Source: Deltaproteobacteria bacterium (GTDB lineage: Bacteria > Desulfobacterota > Desulfomonilia > UBA1062). Taken from it: a DNA stretch of 64,000 bases. Positions 25,895 to 33,948 of this stretch are shown one piece after another. The notes beneath the pieces were generated by a model, which was not told where the DNA came from, ran no database searches, and saw only the letters and a list, made by a program, of their open reading frames with translations. Position 1 is the stretch's first letter. Each line of letters opens with the position of its first letter. The translations under genes and the position numbers were made by a program. The stretch covers positions 1 through 64,000 of the forward strand of contig JAHDOV010000016.1 in assembly GCA_018434685.1 (NCBI GenBank), read 5' to 3'.

Positions 25895-26449
25895 ATGAAT
25901 AAATTCATTATCTCGGTTCTGGGCAGGGACTGCCCGGGCATCATCGCTGCAGTCACCCGGGTACTCTTCGAGCATGATTTCACCATCGAAGATGTGAGCC
26001 AGACCATGCTGCAGAATCAGTTCACCGGCATCTTCATCACCTCGGGTCCACAGCATGTATCCCATTCCCAGCTGCTCAAGGCCCTGCAGGAAAACACCGC
26101 AGCCTTCAATCTTCATTTTCACGTGCGCGATCTGGAGACCGGTGACGTCTCACCGGTAACCGGTGCGTGCGAACCCTTTGTGGTCACCACCCGCGGGCCG
26201 GACCGCAAGGGCCTGGTTGCCGGGATAACGGCCGTGTTTGCTGCCTACAGGGTCAATGTCATCCAGCTCAGGGCGGCATTCAGAGGCGGAGACGAACCGG
26301 GCAACAATATCATGATCTACGAAGTGGACATCCCACTGGAAACGGACCAGAAGGAATTCCGGCAGGCGCTGCGCGCCAAGGGTGATGAGCTGAATCTGAA
26401 GATCAGCATACAGCACAAGAATATCTTCGAAGCCATGAACAGGATTTAG
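25895..26449 (+). CDS. Tandem ACT-domain protein partnered with UPF0210
   Basis: The 184-residue protein consists of two ACT domains. The first begins ISVLGRDCPGIIAAVTRVLF (about 5-24), the second VVTTRGPDRKGLVAGITAVF (about 88-107). There is no catalytic domain, so it should bind an amino acid and act as a regulatory or accessory subunit, as GcvR-like proteins do. It lies 18 bases upstream of the UPF0210 gene; pairing of a small ACT protein with UPF0210 is a recurrent arrangement in many bacteria. The start at 25895 follows GGAG; the upstream extension has no domain content. Confidence 0.8.
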   Translation: MNKFIISVLGRDCPGIIAAVTRVLFEHDFTIEDVSQTMLQNQFTGIFITSGPQHVSHSQLLKALQENTAAFNLHFHVRDLETGDVSPVTGACEPFVVTTRGPDRKGLVAGITAVFAAYRVNVIQLRAAFRGGDEPGNNIMIYEVDIPLETDQKEFRQALRAKGDELNLKISIQHKNIFEAMNRI

Positions 26450-26467
26450 GAGAGGAAAAGGCACGTT

Positions 26468-27841
26468 ATGTTTACCCATGGAGAAATTCTCTCGGTACTG
26501 GAAATGTTGCGCAGCGAGCATCTGGATCTGCGCACCGTGACCCTGGGGCTCAATCTTCTGGATTGTGCCAGTGACGATCTCAAGCGATTTCAGGCCAGAA
26601 TCTACGACCGCATTACAAAGACAGCCGAAAACCTGGTCTCTGTCTGCGACCTGGTGGGCGAAAAGTATGGCATACCCGTGGTCAACAAACGCATCTCGGT
26701 CAGCCCCATAGCAGTGGCTGCAGCGCCCTTCGGGCCCCAGGAGATGGTTGCGATAGCCCAGACCCTGGATGAAGCGGCCCGGGCCATTGGGGTGGATTTC
26801 CTGGGCGGGTTCTCCGCGCTGGTGGAGAAGGGCATAGCCCGCGGCGACCGTGCCCTGATCGAGGCGTTGCCGCAGGCCCTTGCGTCGACCAGCCGGGTGT
26901 GTGCCTCGGTCAACGTGGCAACCACCCGTGCCGGTATCAATATGGATGCGGTGCTTCTCATGGGCAGGCAGATAAAGGCGGCGGCGGAACTCACTGCCGA
27001 CCGGGATGGCATCGGCTGTGCCAAGCTGTGCGTATTTGCCAACATCCCCCAGGATGTGCCGTTCATGGCGGGTGCCTACCTCGGCATCGGGGAGGCAGAC
27101 ACCGTAATCAACGTGGGCGTCAGCGGACCCGGGGTGGTGAAAAAGGCTATCGATCGCCTGCTGGCAGACCATCCGGATGCAGACCTCGGACAGATTACCG
27201 AACTGATCAAGCGGACCGCCTACAAGGTGACCCGCGCCGGCGAGCTCATCGGCCGGGAGGTTGCGGAGATCCTGGGCATTCCCTTCGGTGTGGTGGACCT
27301 GTCGCTGGCACCCACACCCAATGTGGGAGACAGCGTGGGCGAAATCTTTCAGAGCCTGGGGTTGCGCAGCATCGGTGTTCCCGGAACCACGGTGGCACTG
27401 GCCATGCTCAACGATGCGGTGAAAAAGGGCGGCGCCTTTGCGAGCTCCCACGTAGGCGGGCTCAGCGGGGCGTTCATCCCGGTCAGCGAGGATCTGAACA
27501 TATCCCAGTCTGCACAGGACGGCTTCCTGTCCCTGGAGAAACTCGAGGCCATGACCAGTGTCTGCTCGGTAGGACTGGACATGGTGGCTATCCCGGGTGA
27601 CACAACGGCGGAAACACTCTCTGCAATCATTGCAGACGAGATGGCCATCGGCGTCATCAACAAGAAGACCACGGCAGCCCGGTTAATCCCGGTTCCGGGA
27701 AAGCAGGCCGGCGATCGCGCGAGCTTCGGGGGCCTGCTCGGTGAATCGGTCATCATGCAGGTGAACAACGCCGGGTGCGACAATCCCTTTATCCGCCGCG
27801 GCGGCCGGATCCCTGCGCCCATTCACAGCCTGACCAACTGA
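26468..27841 (+). CDS. UPF0210/DUF711 (PFL-like fold) protein
   Basis: The 457-residue protein matches the DUF711 / UPF0210 family from end to end. Landmarks are LDLRTVTLGLNLLDCA near the N-terminus, VNKRISVSPIAVAA, DFLGGFSALVEKG, NVGVSGPGVV, and a C-terminal NAGCDNPFIRRGGRIPAPIHSLTN. The family's structure resembles the barrel of pyruvate formate-lyase-type enzymes, but there is no glycyl-radical motif (RVxGY) and no known reaction. It is preceded by AGGAGAGGAAAAGG and forms an operon with the ACT protein, suggesting amino-acid-responsive control or a shared complex. Confidence 0.9.
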   Translation: MFTHGEILSVLEMLRSEHLDLRTVTLGLNLLDCASDDLKRFQARIYDRITKTAENLVSVCDLVGEKYGIPVVNKRISVSPIAVAAAPFGPQEMVAIAQTLDEAARAIGVDFLGGFSALVEKGIARGDRALIEALPQALASTSRVCASVNVATTRAGINMDAVLLMGRQIKAAAELTADRDGIGCAKLCVFANIPQDVPFMAGAYLGIGEADTVINVGVSGPGVVKKAIDRLLADHPDADLGQITELIKRTAYKVTRAGELIGREVAEILGIPFGVVDLSLAPTPNVGDSVGEIFQSLGLRSIGVPGTTVALAMLNDAVKKGGAFASSHVGGLSGAFIPVSEDLNISQSAQDGFLSLEKLEAMTSVCSVGLDMVAIPGDTTAETLSAIIADEMAIGVINKKTTAARLIPVPGKQAGDRASFGGLLGESVIMQVNNAGCDNPFIRRGGRIPAPIHSLTN

Positions 27842-27979
27842 TGAACCTTCAAGGAACAGACGCCGGGTTCCCGGCCCCGGGTCTGACTCTACCGTGAGCC
27901 TGGCACTCCCGGCTCACCGGCAGCGGGTTTCCTGACGGGTCGCAGAGACAGAAAAACAGGGGAGGCCCGGCAGCCTATG

Positions 27980-28046
27980 TAGGGGCTTCTCCCGGCACTG
28001 CCCGGATCAGGTTCATAGGGTACTATTCCGGCCCGATACCCCGGTA
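27980..28046 (-). promoter_or_regulatory. Orphan, degenerate TPP-riboswitch-like element
   Basis: On the minus strand ACCGGGGTATCGGGC, then TAGTACCCTATGAACCTGAT and CCGGGCAGTGCCGGGAGAAG follow the thiamine-diphosphate aptamer (GGGGtgC ... ACCC-x-x-tGAACCTGATC-x-GG-x-AaTGCC). The CTGAGA loop is altered to CCGGAA and the optional P3 arm is absent. A GGGG/CCCC closing stem is possible, and AGGC-loop-GCCT plus CTGTTTTT follows as a weak terminator. No minus-strand gene lies downstream for over 2 kb; the element runs into the antisense of the UPF0210 gene. It may be a relic of a thiamine locus. Confidence 0.55.
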
Positions 28047-28074
28047 CTGTTCTGTAGTATCTTGGCGATGCCCT

Positions 28075-28399
28075 CTATTTCGCACACGAGCACGAGACAT
28101 TGCCCGCGAGGATCTCTCTCCATTCGCCCAGCACGTCATGCGTCCAGCAGTCATCCGCGCCTGCTGCCTCGCGCATGACAAGCCCCAGGATGTAGGAAAG
28201 CTCCTTCACGGTTGCGCCTGCTTCCAGGGCTCCCTTGAAGTGCTTCAGCACACACGGCTTGGAGCGCCCCTTGATGGACAGCGCAAAACAGATGAACTGG
28301 TTATGTCTTCTCGTCGATAGATCGTTTCTGTGCGTACAGTTCGTCCATCTCATCGAGCAGTTCCGTAAACTCAGGGAAAAAGTCAGCCAGCATTCTCAT
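28075..28399 (-). pseudogene. Frameshifted AhpD/carboxymuconolactone-decarboxylase-like gene
   Basis: The ATG at 28399, with GGAGAAAACACCT before it, starts MRMLADFFPEFTELLDEMD and reaches a TAA after SIDEKT. One frame over, without a gap, the fold continues NQFICFALSIKGRSKPCVLK and then FKGALEAGATVKELSYILGL to a TAG at 28075. Removing one T at about 28300-28306 restores a typical AhpD-like protein of 107 residues. The family active site CxxC is SKPC here, so the first Cys was already lost. Either a true frameshift or a base-calling error fits. The TPP-like element follows after 28 bases. Confidence 0.7.
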
Positions 28400-28944
28400 A
28401 GGTGTTTTCTCCTTGCTGAAAATCTTTCGTGGGTGATGTCTGCCGGTTGCACATTCGACATCAGGAAGCTGTTGCGCTGCCAAGCAGGCCCGGGGCCGGC
28501 GTGTCTGCCCATGGACACGCACCCTGCGCCGTGCACGGCCGAACTGCCCAGCCTCCTTCCCGTGATAGTTGATATTTCTGCGCTCTATAACCTGCATGGG
28601 GTCTGTGACGCAACTATCAAGAGTATCAGGAGAGATCAGGGCTGAGATCCTGGGCCTTGCCGTGTACAGGGCCGGGTCACCGGATGGTCGGCCCGATGAG
28701 CGCATAACACCACATTTAGGTTGAAGGGGAAGGGTATTGTTGATAAAATATGTACACAATAACATAAATAAAGTACGGGCATGATCATCTGCTCAGAACC
28801 GTGGGGTTGTTGACTGCCTCATGCCCAGGACATTCGAGGAGGCAACCGGGTGCGTGCAGAGCTGATATTCAGGCTGCGCCGGTAAAGGTTTTTCGATGGG
28901 GGCAAGGCTCCGGACTGAGTGACACACAACGCAGAGGAGACAGC
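28400..28944. other. Intergenic region between the AhpD-like relic and xdhC
   Basis: This is 545 bases without a supportable gene. Around 28739-28770 an AT-rich patch holds TTGATA and, 17 bases later, CATAAA, a possible promoter for xdhC on the plus strand. The rest has the base composition of neighbouring genes, and open frames exist, but none has a ribosome site with recognisable protein. Confidence 0.4.
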
Positions 28945-29997
28945 ATGATCGAGAAGGCACAAGAGTGGATCGGAAACGGAAGGACCGTGGCGCTGGCAAC
29001 GGTGATTGCAACGTGGGGTTCATCCCCGCGTCCTGTGGGCTCTCAGATGGTGATCGACGAGGAGGGCAGGTTCGAGGGGTCGGTCTCCGGCGGCTGTATC
29101 GAGGGTGCGGTTATTGAAGAGGCACTGGAGGCCATCAGGGGAGGGAAACCACGCCGGGTGTTTTTCGGAGTCACCCAGGATCAGGCATGGGAAGTGGGTC
29201 TGGCCTGCGGCGGCGAGATCGAGATCTTCGTGGAAAAGGTCACGTGGCAATCCGTCCTGAACGAGCTCGTCGGATTCAGGGCCGTGAAACGGCCGGCATG
29301 CCTGATTACCGATCTCGACAGCGGCGAGAAGACCCTGATACCGCTGGACGATCCCGGGAGACTGGAGCCCCTGAGCGGTGAACTGAGGGCCCAGGTCGAG
29401 CATATCAGGGACGGCGAGCGCAACACCATAGCTGCAGCAGGGGACCGTACCCTGTTTCTCCACTGCTTTCAGCCTCCGGCACAGCTCATCATCGTCGGCG
29501 CGGTCCATATTGCAAAGGCCCTTGCGCCGATTGCCCGGATAGCCGGGTATGAGGTGATCATTGTCGACCCCCGCGAGGCCTTTGCCAATACCGTACGCTT
29601 TGGGGATGTGCCCGTTGTCGTGGAGTGGCCGGATGAGGCAATGGAACGCATTGGCCTCCATTCCCGGACGGCTGTCGTCACCCTGGCCCACGATCCCAAG
29701 ATCGATGACCCCGCCCTGTCGAGCGCCCTGCGCTCAGACGCGTTCTATATCGGAGCGCTCGGCGGCTCGAAATCCCATGCGAACCGGTTGGTGAGGTTAG
29801 GGCAGGCGGGGTTCACCGATGACCAGCTGCGGCGGATACACGGGCCTGTCGGGCTGAACATCGGTGCTGTCACCGCTGAGGAGATCGCGGTCGCCATCAT
29901 GGCCCAGGTGACCGACGTCAGGAGAAACGCAGGCGGAGGGAAAAAAAACTTCCCCGATGCTAAACACAGTGGTATCGGCTCAGCATGTTTCAAATGA
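28945..29997 (+). CDS. xdhC: XdhC/CoxI-family molybdenum cofactor maturation protein
   Basis: The 350-residue protein has the two XdhC domains. The N-terminal one carries TWGSSPRPVGSQMVIDEEG and GSVSGGCIEGAVIEEA (about residues 23-62). The C-terminal one is a Rossmann fold with IIVGAVHIAKALAPIARIAG and YIGALGGSKSHANR. XdhC binds molybdenum cofactor, protects it and helps insert the sulfurated form into xanthine-dehydrogenase-type hydroxylases. It works with a cysteine desulfurase, and one follows 13 bases downstream, so the two are probably one functional unit. No molybdenum hydroxylase gene is in the window. The start at 28945 follows GAGGAGACAGC. Confidence 0.9.
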   Translation: MIEKAQEWIGNGRTVALATVIATWGSSPRPVGSQMVIDEEGRFEGSVSGGCIEGAVIEEALEAIRGGKPRRVFFGVTQDQAWEVGLACGGEIEIFVEKVTWQSVLNELVGFRAVKRPACLITDLDSGEKTLIPLDDPGRLEPLSGELRAQVEHIRDGERNTIAAAGDRTLFLHCFQPPAQLIIVGAVHIAKALAPIARIAGYEVIIVDPREAFANTVRFGDVPVVVEWPDEAMERIGLHSRTAVVTLAHDPKIDDPALSSALRSDAFYIGALGGSKSHANRLVRLGQAGFTDDQLRRIHGPVGLNIGAVTAEEIAVAIMAQVTDVRRNAGGGKKNFPDAKHSGIGSACFK

Positions 29998-30010
29998 AGA
30001 GGGTCCTCAT

Positions 30011-31249
30011 ATGAGATTCGATGTGGATCAGGTGGCCGGGCAGTTCGGCATACTGAATCGGCGGGTGGGGGACCACCCGCTCCATTACCTGGATAATGCA
30101 GCCACGTCGCAGGTTCCCGATTGTGTGCTTGAGGCCGTGGCTTCCCACGACAGGACCAGGCGGGCGAACGTGAAGAGGGGGGTTCACCGGCTCTCGGAAG
30201 AGGCTGACGAGGCCTATGAAAACGCCCGGATGGAGGTCGCGAAGTACCTGGGTGTGGGCTGTGCCGACGAGGTGATCTTTACCGGCGGTGCCACCGCAGG
30301 GATCAATCTCCTGGCGCAGAGCCTGGGCCACGATATGAGACCGGGTGATGAGGTGCTGATTTCTCAGCTGGAACATCACAGCAATATCATTCCCTGGCAG
30401 ATGCTCAGAGCGCGCACGGGCATAACGCTCCGGTTTGCCCCGGTTACTCATGACGGCCGCCTGGATCTCAGTGAGATCGAGGGCTGCATCACGAGGAAGA
30501 CGAAACTGGTGGCACTGACGCACGGCTCCAATGTCACGGGCTCCATCACCGATGCCTCCCCCATCGCTGCCCTTGCCCACGACAGGGGAGCCAGGCTCAT
30601 GCTGGACGGCGCACAGACAGCGCCCCACGGTCCGCTGGATCTGACATCGCTCGGGGCTGATTATTATGTGTTCTCCGGGCACAAGGTCTATGGCCCCAGC
30701 GGGATCGGGATCGTGTGGGGCCGTAAGGAGCTGCTCGAGGAAATGCCCGCGGTGTTCGGCGGCGGGGAGATGATCGAGGACGTGGGGCTGGAAAGAAGCA
30801 CCTATGCACCGCCGCCACATCGATTTGAGGCGGGAACACCGCCGATTACCCAGGCTGTGGGGCTGGCCGCGGCCCTTGAGTGGCTCAGCTCGCAGGATAT
30901 CGAGGGGCTGCACCTTCACCTGAGGGGTCTCACGGACCAGTTGATTCAGGGGCTCGAGCACATCGACCGGGGTCAGGGAAGGATCCGGATACTCGGCCCG
31001 AATAGGGGCGAGCAGCGCCTGCCGCTGGTATCGTTCTCGGTGCAGGGCATGCATCCGCACGATATCTGCCAGATCATGAGTGATCACCATGGGGTGGCGC
31101 TCCGAGGCGGACATCACTGCGCGCAGCCCCTGCACGATCTCTACGGTCTCGACGGGACGAGCCGCGCCAGTCTCGCTGCCTTCAACCGCCAGGCTGATAT
31201 CGATGCGTTCCTGGGTGGCATGGAACACTGCTTCAGGGTGCTGGGGTGA
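30011..31249 (+). CDS. sufS: SufS/CsdA-type cysteine desulfurase
   Basis: This 412-residue PLP enzyme has LHYLDNAATSQVPD at the N-terminus, QLEHHSNIIPW, LDGAQTAPH (PLP-binding Asp and Gln), FSGHKVYGPSGIGI with the Schiff-base Lys, and GGHHCAQPL with the active-site Cys. It removes sulfur from cysteine to form a persulfide. The short active-site loop is typical of group II (SufS-like) enzymes, which need an acceptor such as SufU. The acceptor gene lies just downstream, and xdhC is 13 bases upstream. The sulfur could therefore go to Fe-S clusters or to molybdenum cofactor. The start follows GAAGAGGG. Confidence 0.9.
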   Translation: MRFDVDQVAGQFGILNRRVGDHPLHYLDNAATSQVPDCVLEAVASHDRTRRANVKRGVHRLSEEADEAYENARMEVAKYLGVGCADEVIFTGGATAGINLLAQSLGHDMRPGDEVLISQLEHHSNIIPWQMLRARTGITLRFAPVTHDGRLDLSEIEGCITRKTKLVALTHGSNVTGSITDASPIAALAHDRGARLMLDGAQTAPHGPLDLTSLGADYYVFSGHKVYGPSGIGIVWGRKELLEEMPAVFGGGEMIEDVGLERSTYAPPPHRFEAGTPPITQAVGLAAALEWLSSQDIEGLHLHLRGLTDQLIQGLEHIDRGQGRIRILGPNRGEQRLPLVSFSVQGMHPHDICQIMSDHHGVALRGGHHCAQPLHDLYGLDGTSRASLAAFNRQADIDAFLGGMEHCFRVLG

Positions 31250-31381
31250 TGTGCCCGCGAGGCAGGGAGGGCTTCCGGTTGGATACGGCCGGTCTTTATT
31301 GGACCGGCCGATATAGATGGGCATCCCTCTCAGCAGACCAGGTGCCTTCAAGCCCGAAAGATGAAAGAGGAATTCTGAAAT

Positions 31382-31804
31382 ATGGAAAAGAATCTGTACG
31401 ACGATCCGATTCTGCAATTGGCCAACGCTCTCGAACAGACACGACCTATCGGGAACCCTGATCGCCAGGCAACTGCAACAAATCCCCTGTGCGGCGACAG
31501 GGTGACAATCCAGCTTGAGATGGACGGTGATGAGATCAGGCACCTGTATTGCCAGGTGCGGGGCTGCGTGGTGTGCAGGGCATCCTGTACAGACCTCGCA
31601 CGGGTCGCGGCCGGACTCGACCGGGCCCGGCTCAAGACGCTTCGGGACACCCTGGAGCAGTTCCTGAAGGCCTCTATCGATGAGCCGATAGTTCCCGCTC
31701 ACCTTGAGGTGTTCGCCCCGGTACGCGCCCATCGGAGCCGGCACCGGTGCGTGCTGCTGCCGTATGAGGCGACACTCAGGGCGCTCACGGATCCGGATGG
31801 TTGA
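31382..31804 (+). CDS. sufU: SufU-like zinc-dependent sulfurtransferase/scaffold
   Basis: The 140-residue protein keeps the three SufU Cys regions: NPLCGDRVTI (about 34-43), GCVVCRASC (about 60-68) and RHRCVLLPY (about 120-128). In SufU these bind zinc and accept the persulfide from SufS. The second region has extra cysteines in place of the usual GCxISxAS pattern, so it could carry sulfur or metal differently. No SufBCD genes are present, which supports a dedicated sulfur relay in place of a full Fe-S assembly operon. AGAGGA precedes the ATG. Confidence 0.8.
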   Translation: MEKNLYDDPILQLANALEQTRPIGNPDRQATATNPLCGDRVTIQLEMDGDEIRHLYCQVRGCVVCRASCTDLARVAAGLDRARLKTLRDTLEQFLKASIDEPIVPAHLEVFAPVRAHRSRHRCVLLPYEATLRALTDPDG

Positions 31805-31911
31805 ATCCGTCTTCGCGTTCGCTTCGCCGGACGAGGAGCTTAGGGTTCATTCCCCGCAGCTTGCTTAAGGAACAGGGTCCAGGGCTTGCCCTGGGGTTCA
31901 TACCATTGATT
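31803..31911. repeat. Dispersed intergenic repeat, copy B
   Basis: This copy starts at the sufU stop codon and shares with 17575-17700 the ordered blocks AATCCGTCTTCGC, CGCTTCGCCGGACG, GGGTTCATTCCCCGC, GGGCTTGCCCTG and GGTTCATACCATTGATT. Copy B is about 15 bases shorter. Confidence 0.65.
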
Positions 31912-31952
31912 GTGTCCATGCTGCTTCTGCCAGGCAGCCCACAGGAAAAATG

Positions 31953-31980
31953 AAAGGGGAGGATGGATCCTCCCCTTTTC
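31953..31980. terminator. Bidirectional terminator between sufU and the acyl-CoA dehydrogenase
   Basis: GGGGAGGA and TCCTCCCC form a perfect 8-bp stem with a 4-base loop. A run of A precedes it and TTTTC follows, so it can end transcripts from both convergent genes. Confidence 0.8.
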
Positions 31981-32042
31981 GTTCGATACTCTGTCTCGAT
32001 GGTACAACGCAAAACCCCTGTGCGGGGCGTGTGCGTGAAGTG

Positions 32043-33758
32043 CTACGCGTTCATCTCGTATTCGCCGTTTAAGGCAAACACGTACTTTTCCCACACCCTG
32101 TTGTACTGTGCCGGATCTGCAACCGGCTTGATGAGCATGATCTCCTTGCAGAAGGAGCGCTGCTCGTCCTTGGTGGTGTGATTGCCGTAGATCTGCAGGG
32201 CGAAGCGGGCGAAGTCGCGGACCATGAAGTCGAAGATCTGGTTCAATATGTCGGGGTCGAGGTTGTCGAACTTTGCCTGTTCGAGGATGAGCTGCCCGTA
32301 GACCACGATGGAGAACATCTCGCCCAGCGGCAGGGAGAAGGTGGGGTCCATTTCCTGCATCTTGTCGGGACCGGCCTTTTCCAGCATGTCCTTGAAGATC
32401 TCGATCTGGGAGATGAAGGTAGCCACGTTGGGCAGGCCCTTGTTGGCTTCGAACACGGGCTTGTAGTCGTGGAACTGGACCGAGCCCAGGCCCTTGGTGG
32501 GACCCTGGTCGAAGAGGAACAGGTCGTCGTTGAGTGAGAAGTCCGGCTTTTTTGGAGCGTGCTCTACAGGGTTGAAGAAGTAGTTCTTCATGAACTTGCG
32601 GATGAGCTGCACATTGACGTGGACCGTGCCTTCGAGTTTGGACGGGCCCCTGACGTCGGCTGCGGCCATGTGAAAGAAGGTGTCCTTCTCAAAGCCTCTT
32701 GCCGCGATCACGTCCCAGAGCAGATCGATCACGTCTTCTGCCTGCAGGGTCACCTTCATCTTGCTCGTGGGATTGTAGAGGAGGTAGCGGCGGTCGTTGG
32801 CAGTGGCGCTCCTGAAGTAGTCGGTAGCGCGGCGCTGGTAGCTCTTCATGGCTACAAGCATCAGCCAGGCATCCATGAAGTTCTTGCGCACATGCGGCAT
32901 GTCGGTGACGCGCATGCCGTAGAGGATGCGGTTGGCGGCATGGGTAATGGCCTCGTAGAAGCAGTGCTCGGCGACACCGAGAGAGGCCGGGCCGATATTG
33001 AACTTGCCGATGTTCACGGTGTTGAGCGCCGAATCCCAGGCATGCGGTCCGCGGGAGAGGATGTCATCTTCCGTGATGGGATAGTCGTGGAGCGCGAAGT
33101 TGGACACATACTCCTGGTGGGAGATGACGTTCTTCTTCAGCTCATAGGCCTTGTGATGGTAGTTGGTGACAAAGAAGGTGTAGTCATCCGTGCCGTCTTT
33201 CACCTTGCCCAGGGTGGAAACCATCTCGGCCTCGTTGCCGTTGCCGATGTAGTACTTCTCGCCGTTGGCCACGTAAGTCCCGTCTCCCTTGGGGGTCAGC
33301 TCTGTCTCGGTGGAGTAGATGTCGGCCCCGTGCGTCCTCTCCGACAGGCCGAAGGCAAATATGGCGCCTTCTTTCAGGAGCTTGGCTGCCTTGCGCTTTG
33401 CCTTCTCGTTCGGGCTCATCCAGATGGGCCCGAGCCCGAGGATGGTCACCTGGAAGCAGTACCAGTAGCCCAGTCCGTAAAAGGCCAGCAGCTCACTGTA
33501 CTCGCTGTTGCGTGCCGTGTCCCAGCGGCAGTCAGGGTCGCCGTCTGCATATTCTTTCGGTGTGAGCAGCTTCGCGAAGATCTGCTCCTTGCCGATGAAA
33601 TCGACGAATTCTTTATACCAGACCTTCTTGTTGTAGTCCTCGAGGAGCCTTTCCTTTCCCATCTTCTCGAAAAATGCAACGGTCTTGTCCATGATTGCGC
33701 GAGAACCCTCATCTGCCATAAGACTTTTGTATTTCTTGGGTTGGATCAAAAAATTCAT
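32043..33758 (-). CDS. Large acyl-CoA dehydrogenase family protein
   Basis: This 571-residue protein is an acyl-CoA dehydrogenase relative about 180 residues longer than the classic type. AFGLSERTHGADIYSTETEL (about 135-155) is the FAD/substrate-binding segment, NGEKYYIGNGN matches the middle barrel, and the C-terminal half has long added helical regions. It has no signal peptide. The length recalls the AidB-like and long fatty acyl-CoA dehydrogenase groups, but the catalytic Glu cannot be placed with certainty. It may act in anaerobic fatty or aromatic acid breakdown. AAAGGAGAATGAT precedes the ATG, and a 9-bp hairpin (CTCCATGGG with CCCGTGGAG, 33781-33803) lies in the leader. Confidence 0.85.
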   Translation of the reverse strand: MNFLIQPKKYKSLMADEGSRAIMDKTVAFFEKMGKERLLEDYNKKVWYKEFVDFIGKEQIFAKLLTPKEYADGDPDCRWDTARNSEYSELLAFYGLGYWYCFQVTILGLGPIWMSPNEKAKRKAAKLLKEGAIFAFGLSERTHGADIYSTETELTPKGDGTYVANGEKYYIGNGNEAEMVSTLGKVKDGTDDYTFFVTNYHHKAYELKKNVISHQEYVSNFALHDYPITEDDILSRGPHAWDSALNTVNIGKFNIGPASLGVAEHCFYEAITHAANRILYGMRVTDMPHVRKNFMDAWLMLVAMKSYQRRATDYFRSATANDRRYLLYNPTSKMKVTLQAEDVIDLLWDVIAARGFEKDTFFHMAAADVRGPSKLEGTVHVNVQLIRKFMKNYFFNPVEHAPKKPDFSLNDDLFLFDQGPTKGLGSVQFHDYKPVFEANKGLPNVATFISQIEIFKDMLEKAGPDKMQEMDPTFSLPLGEMFSIVVYGQLILEQAKFDNLDPDILNQIFDFMVRDFARFALQIYGNHTTKDEQRSFCKEIMLIKPVADPAQYNRVWEKYVFALNGEYEMNA

Positions 33759-33948
33759 ATCATTCTCCTTTCATGAGATATCTCCACGGGTTAGCCCCAT
33801 GGAGCTTCCGAGCCGAATAGTGCAAACGCAGCAGTAACAATTTTTTTACATACACGATAGAGCCCCAAAAGGGAATGGTTTTGTGAAACGATTGTTTGCA
33901 GTACTTTTACACTGAGCGACCAGGGATGAGGACCGGGCAGGGTTGTTT

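Noticed and set aside
29990-31744. 584-codon minus-strand frame across cysteine desulfurase and sufU
   Set aside because: Both genes on the plus strand are certain; the antisense frame spans their gap by chance.
32559-33776. Plus-strand frame of about 400 codons opposite the long acyl-CoA dehydrogenase
   Set aside because: It is the mirror of a real gene, with no start signal and no domain.
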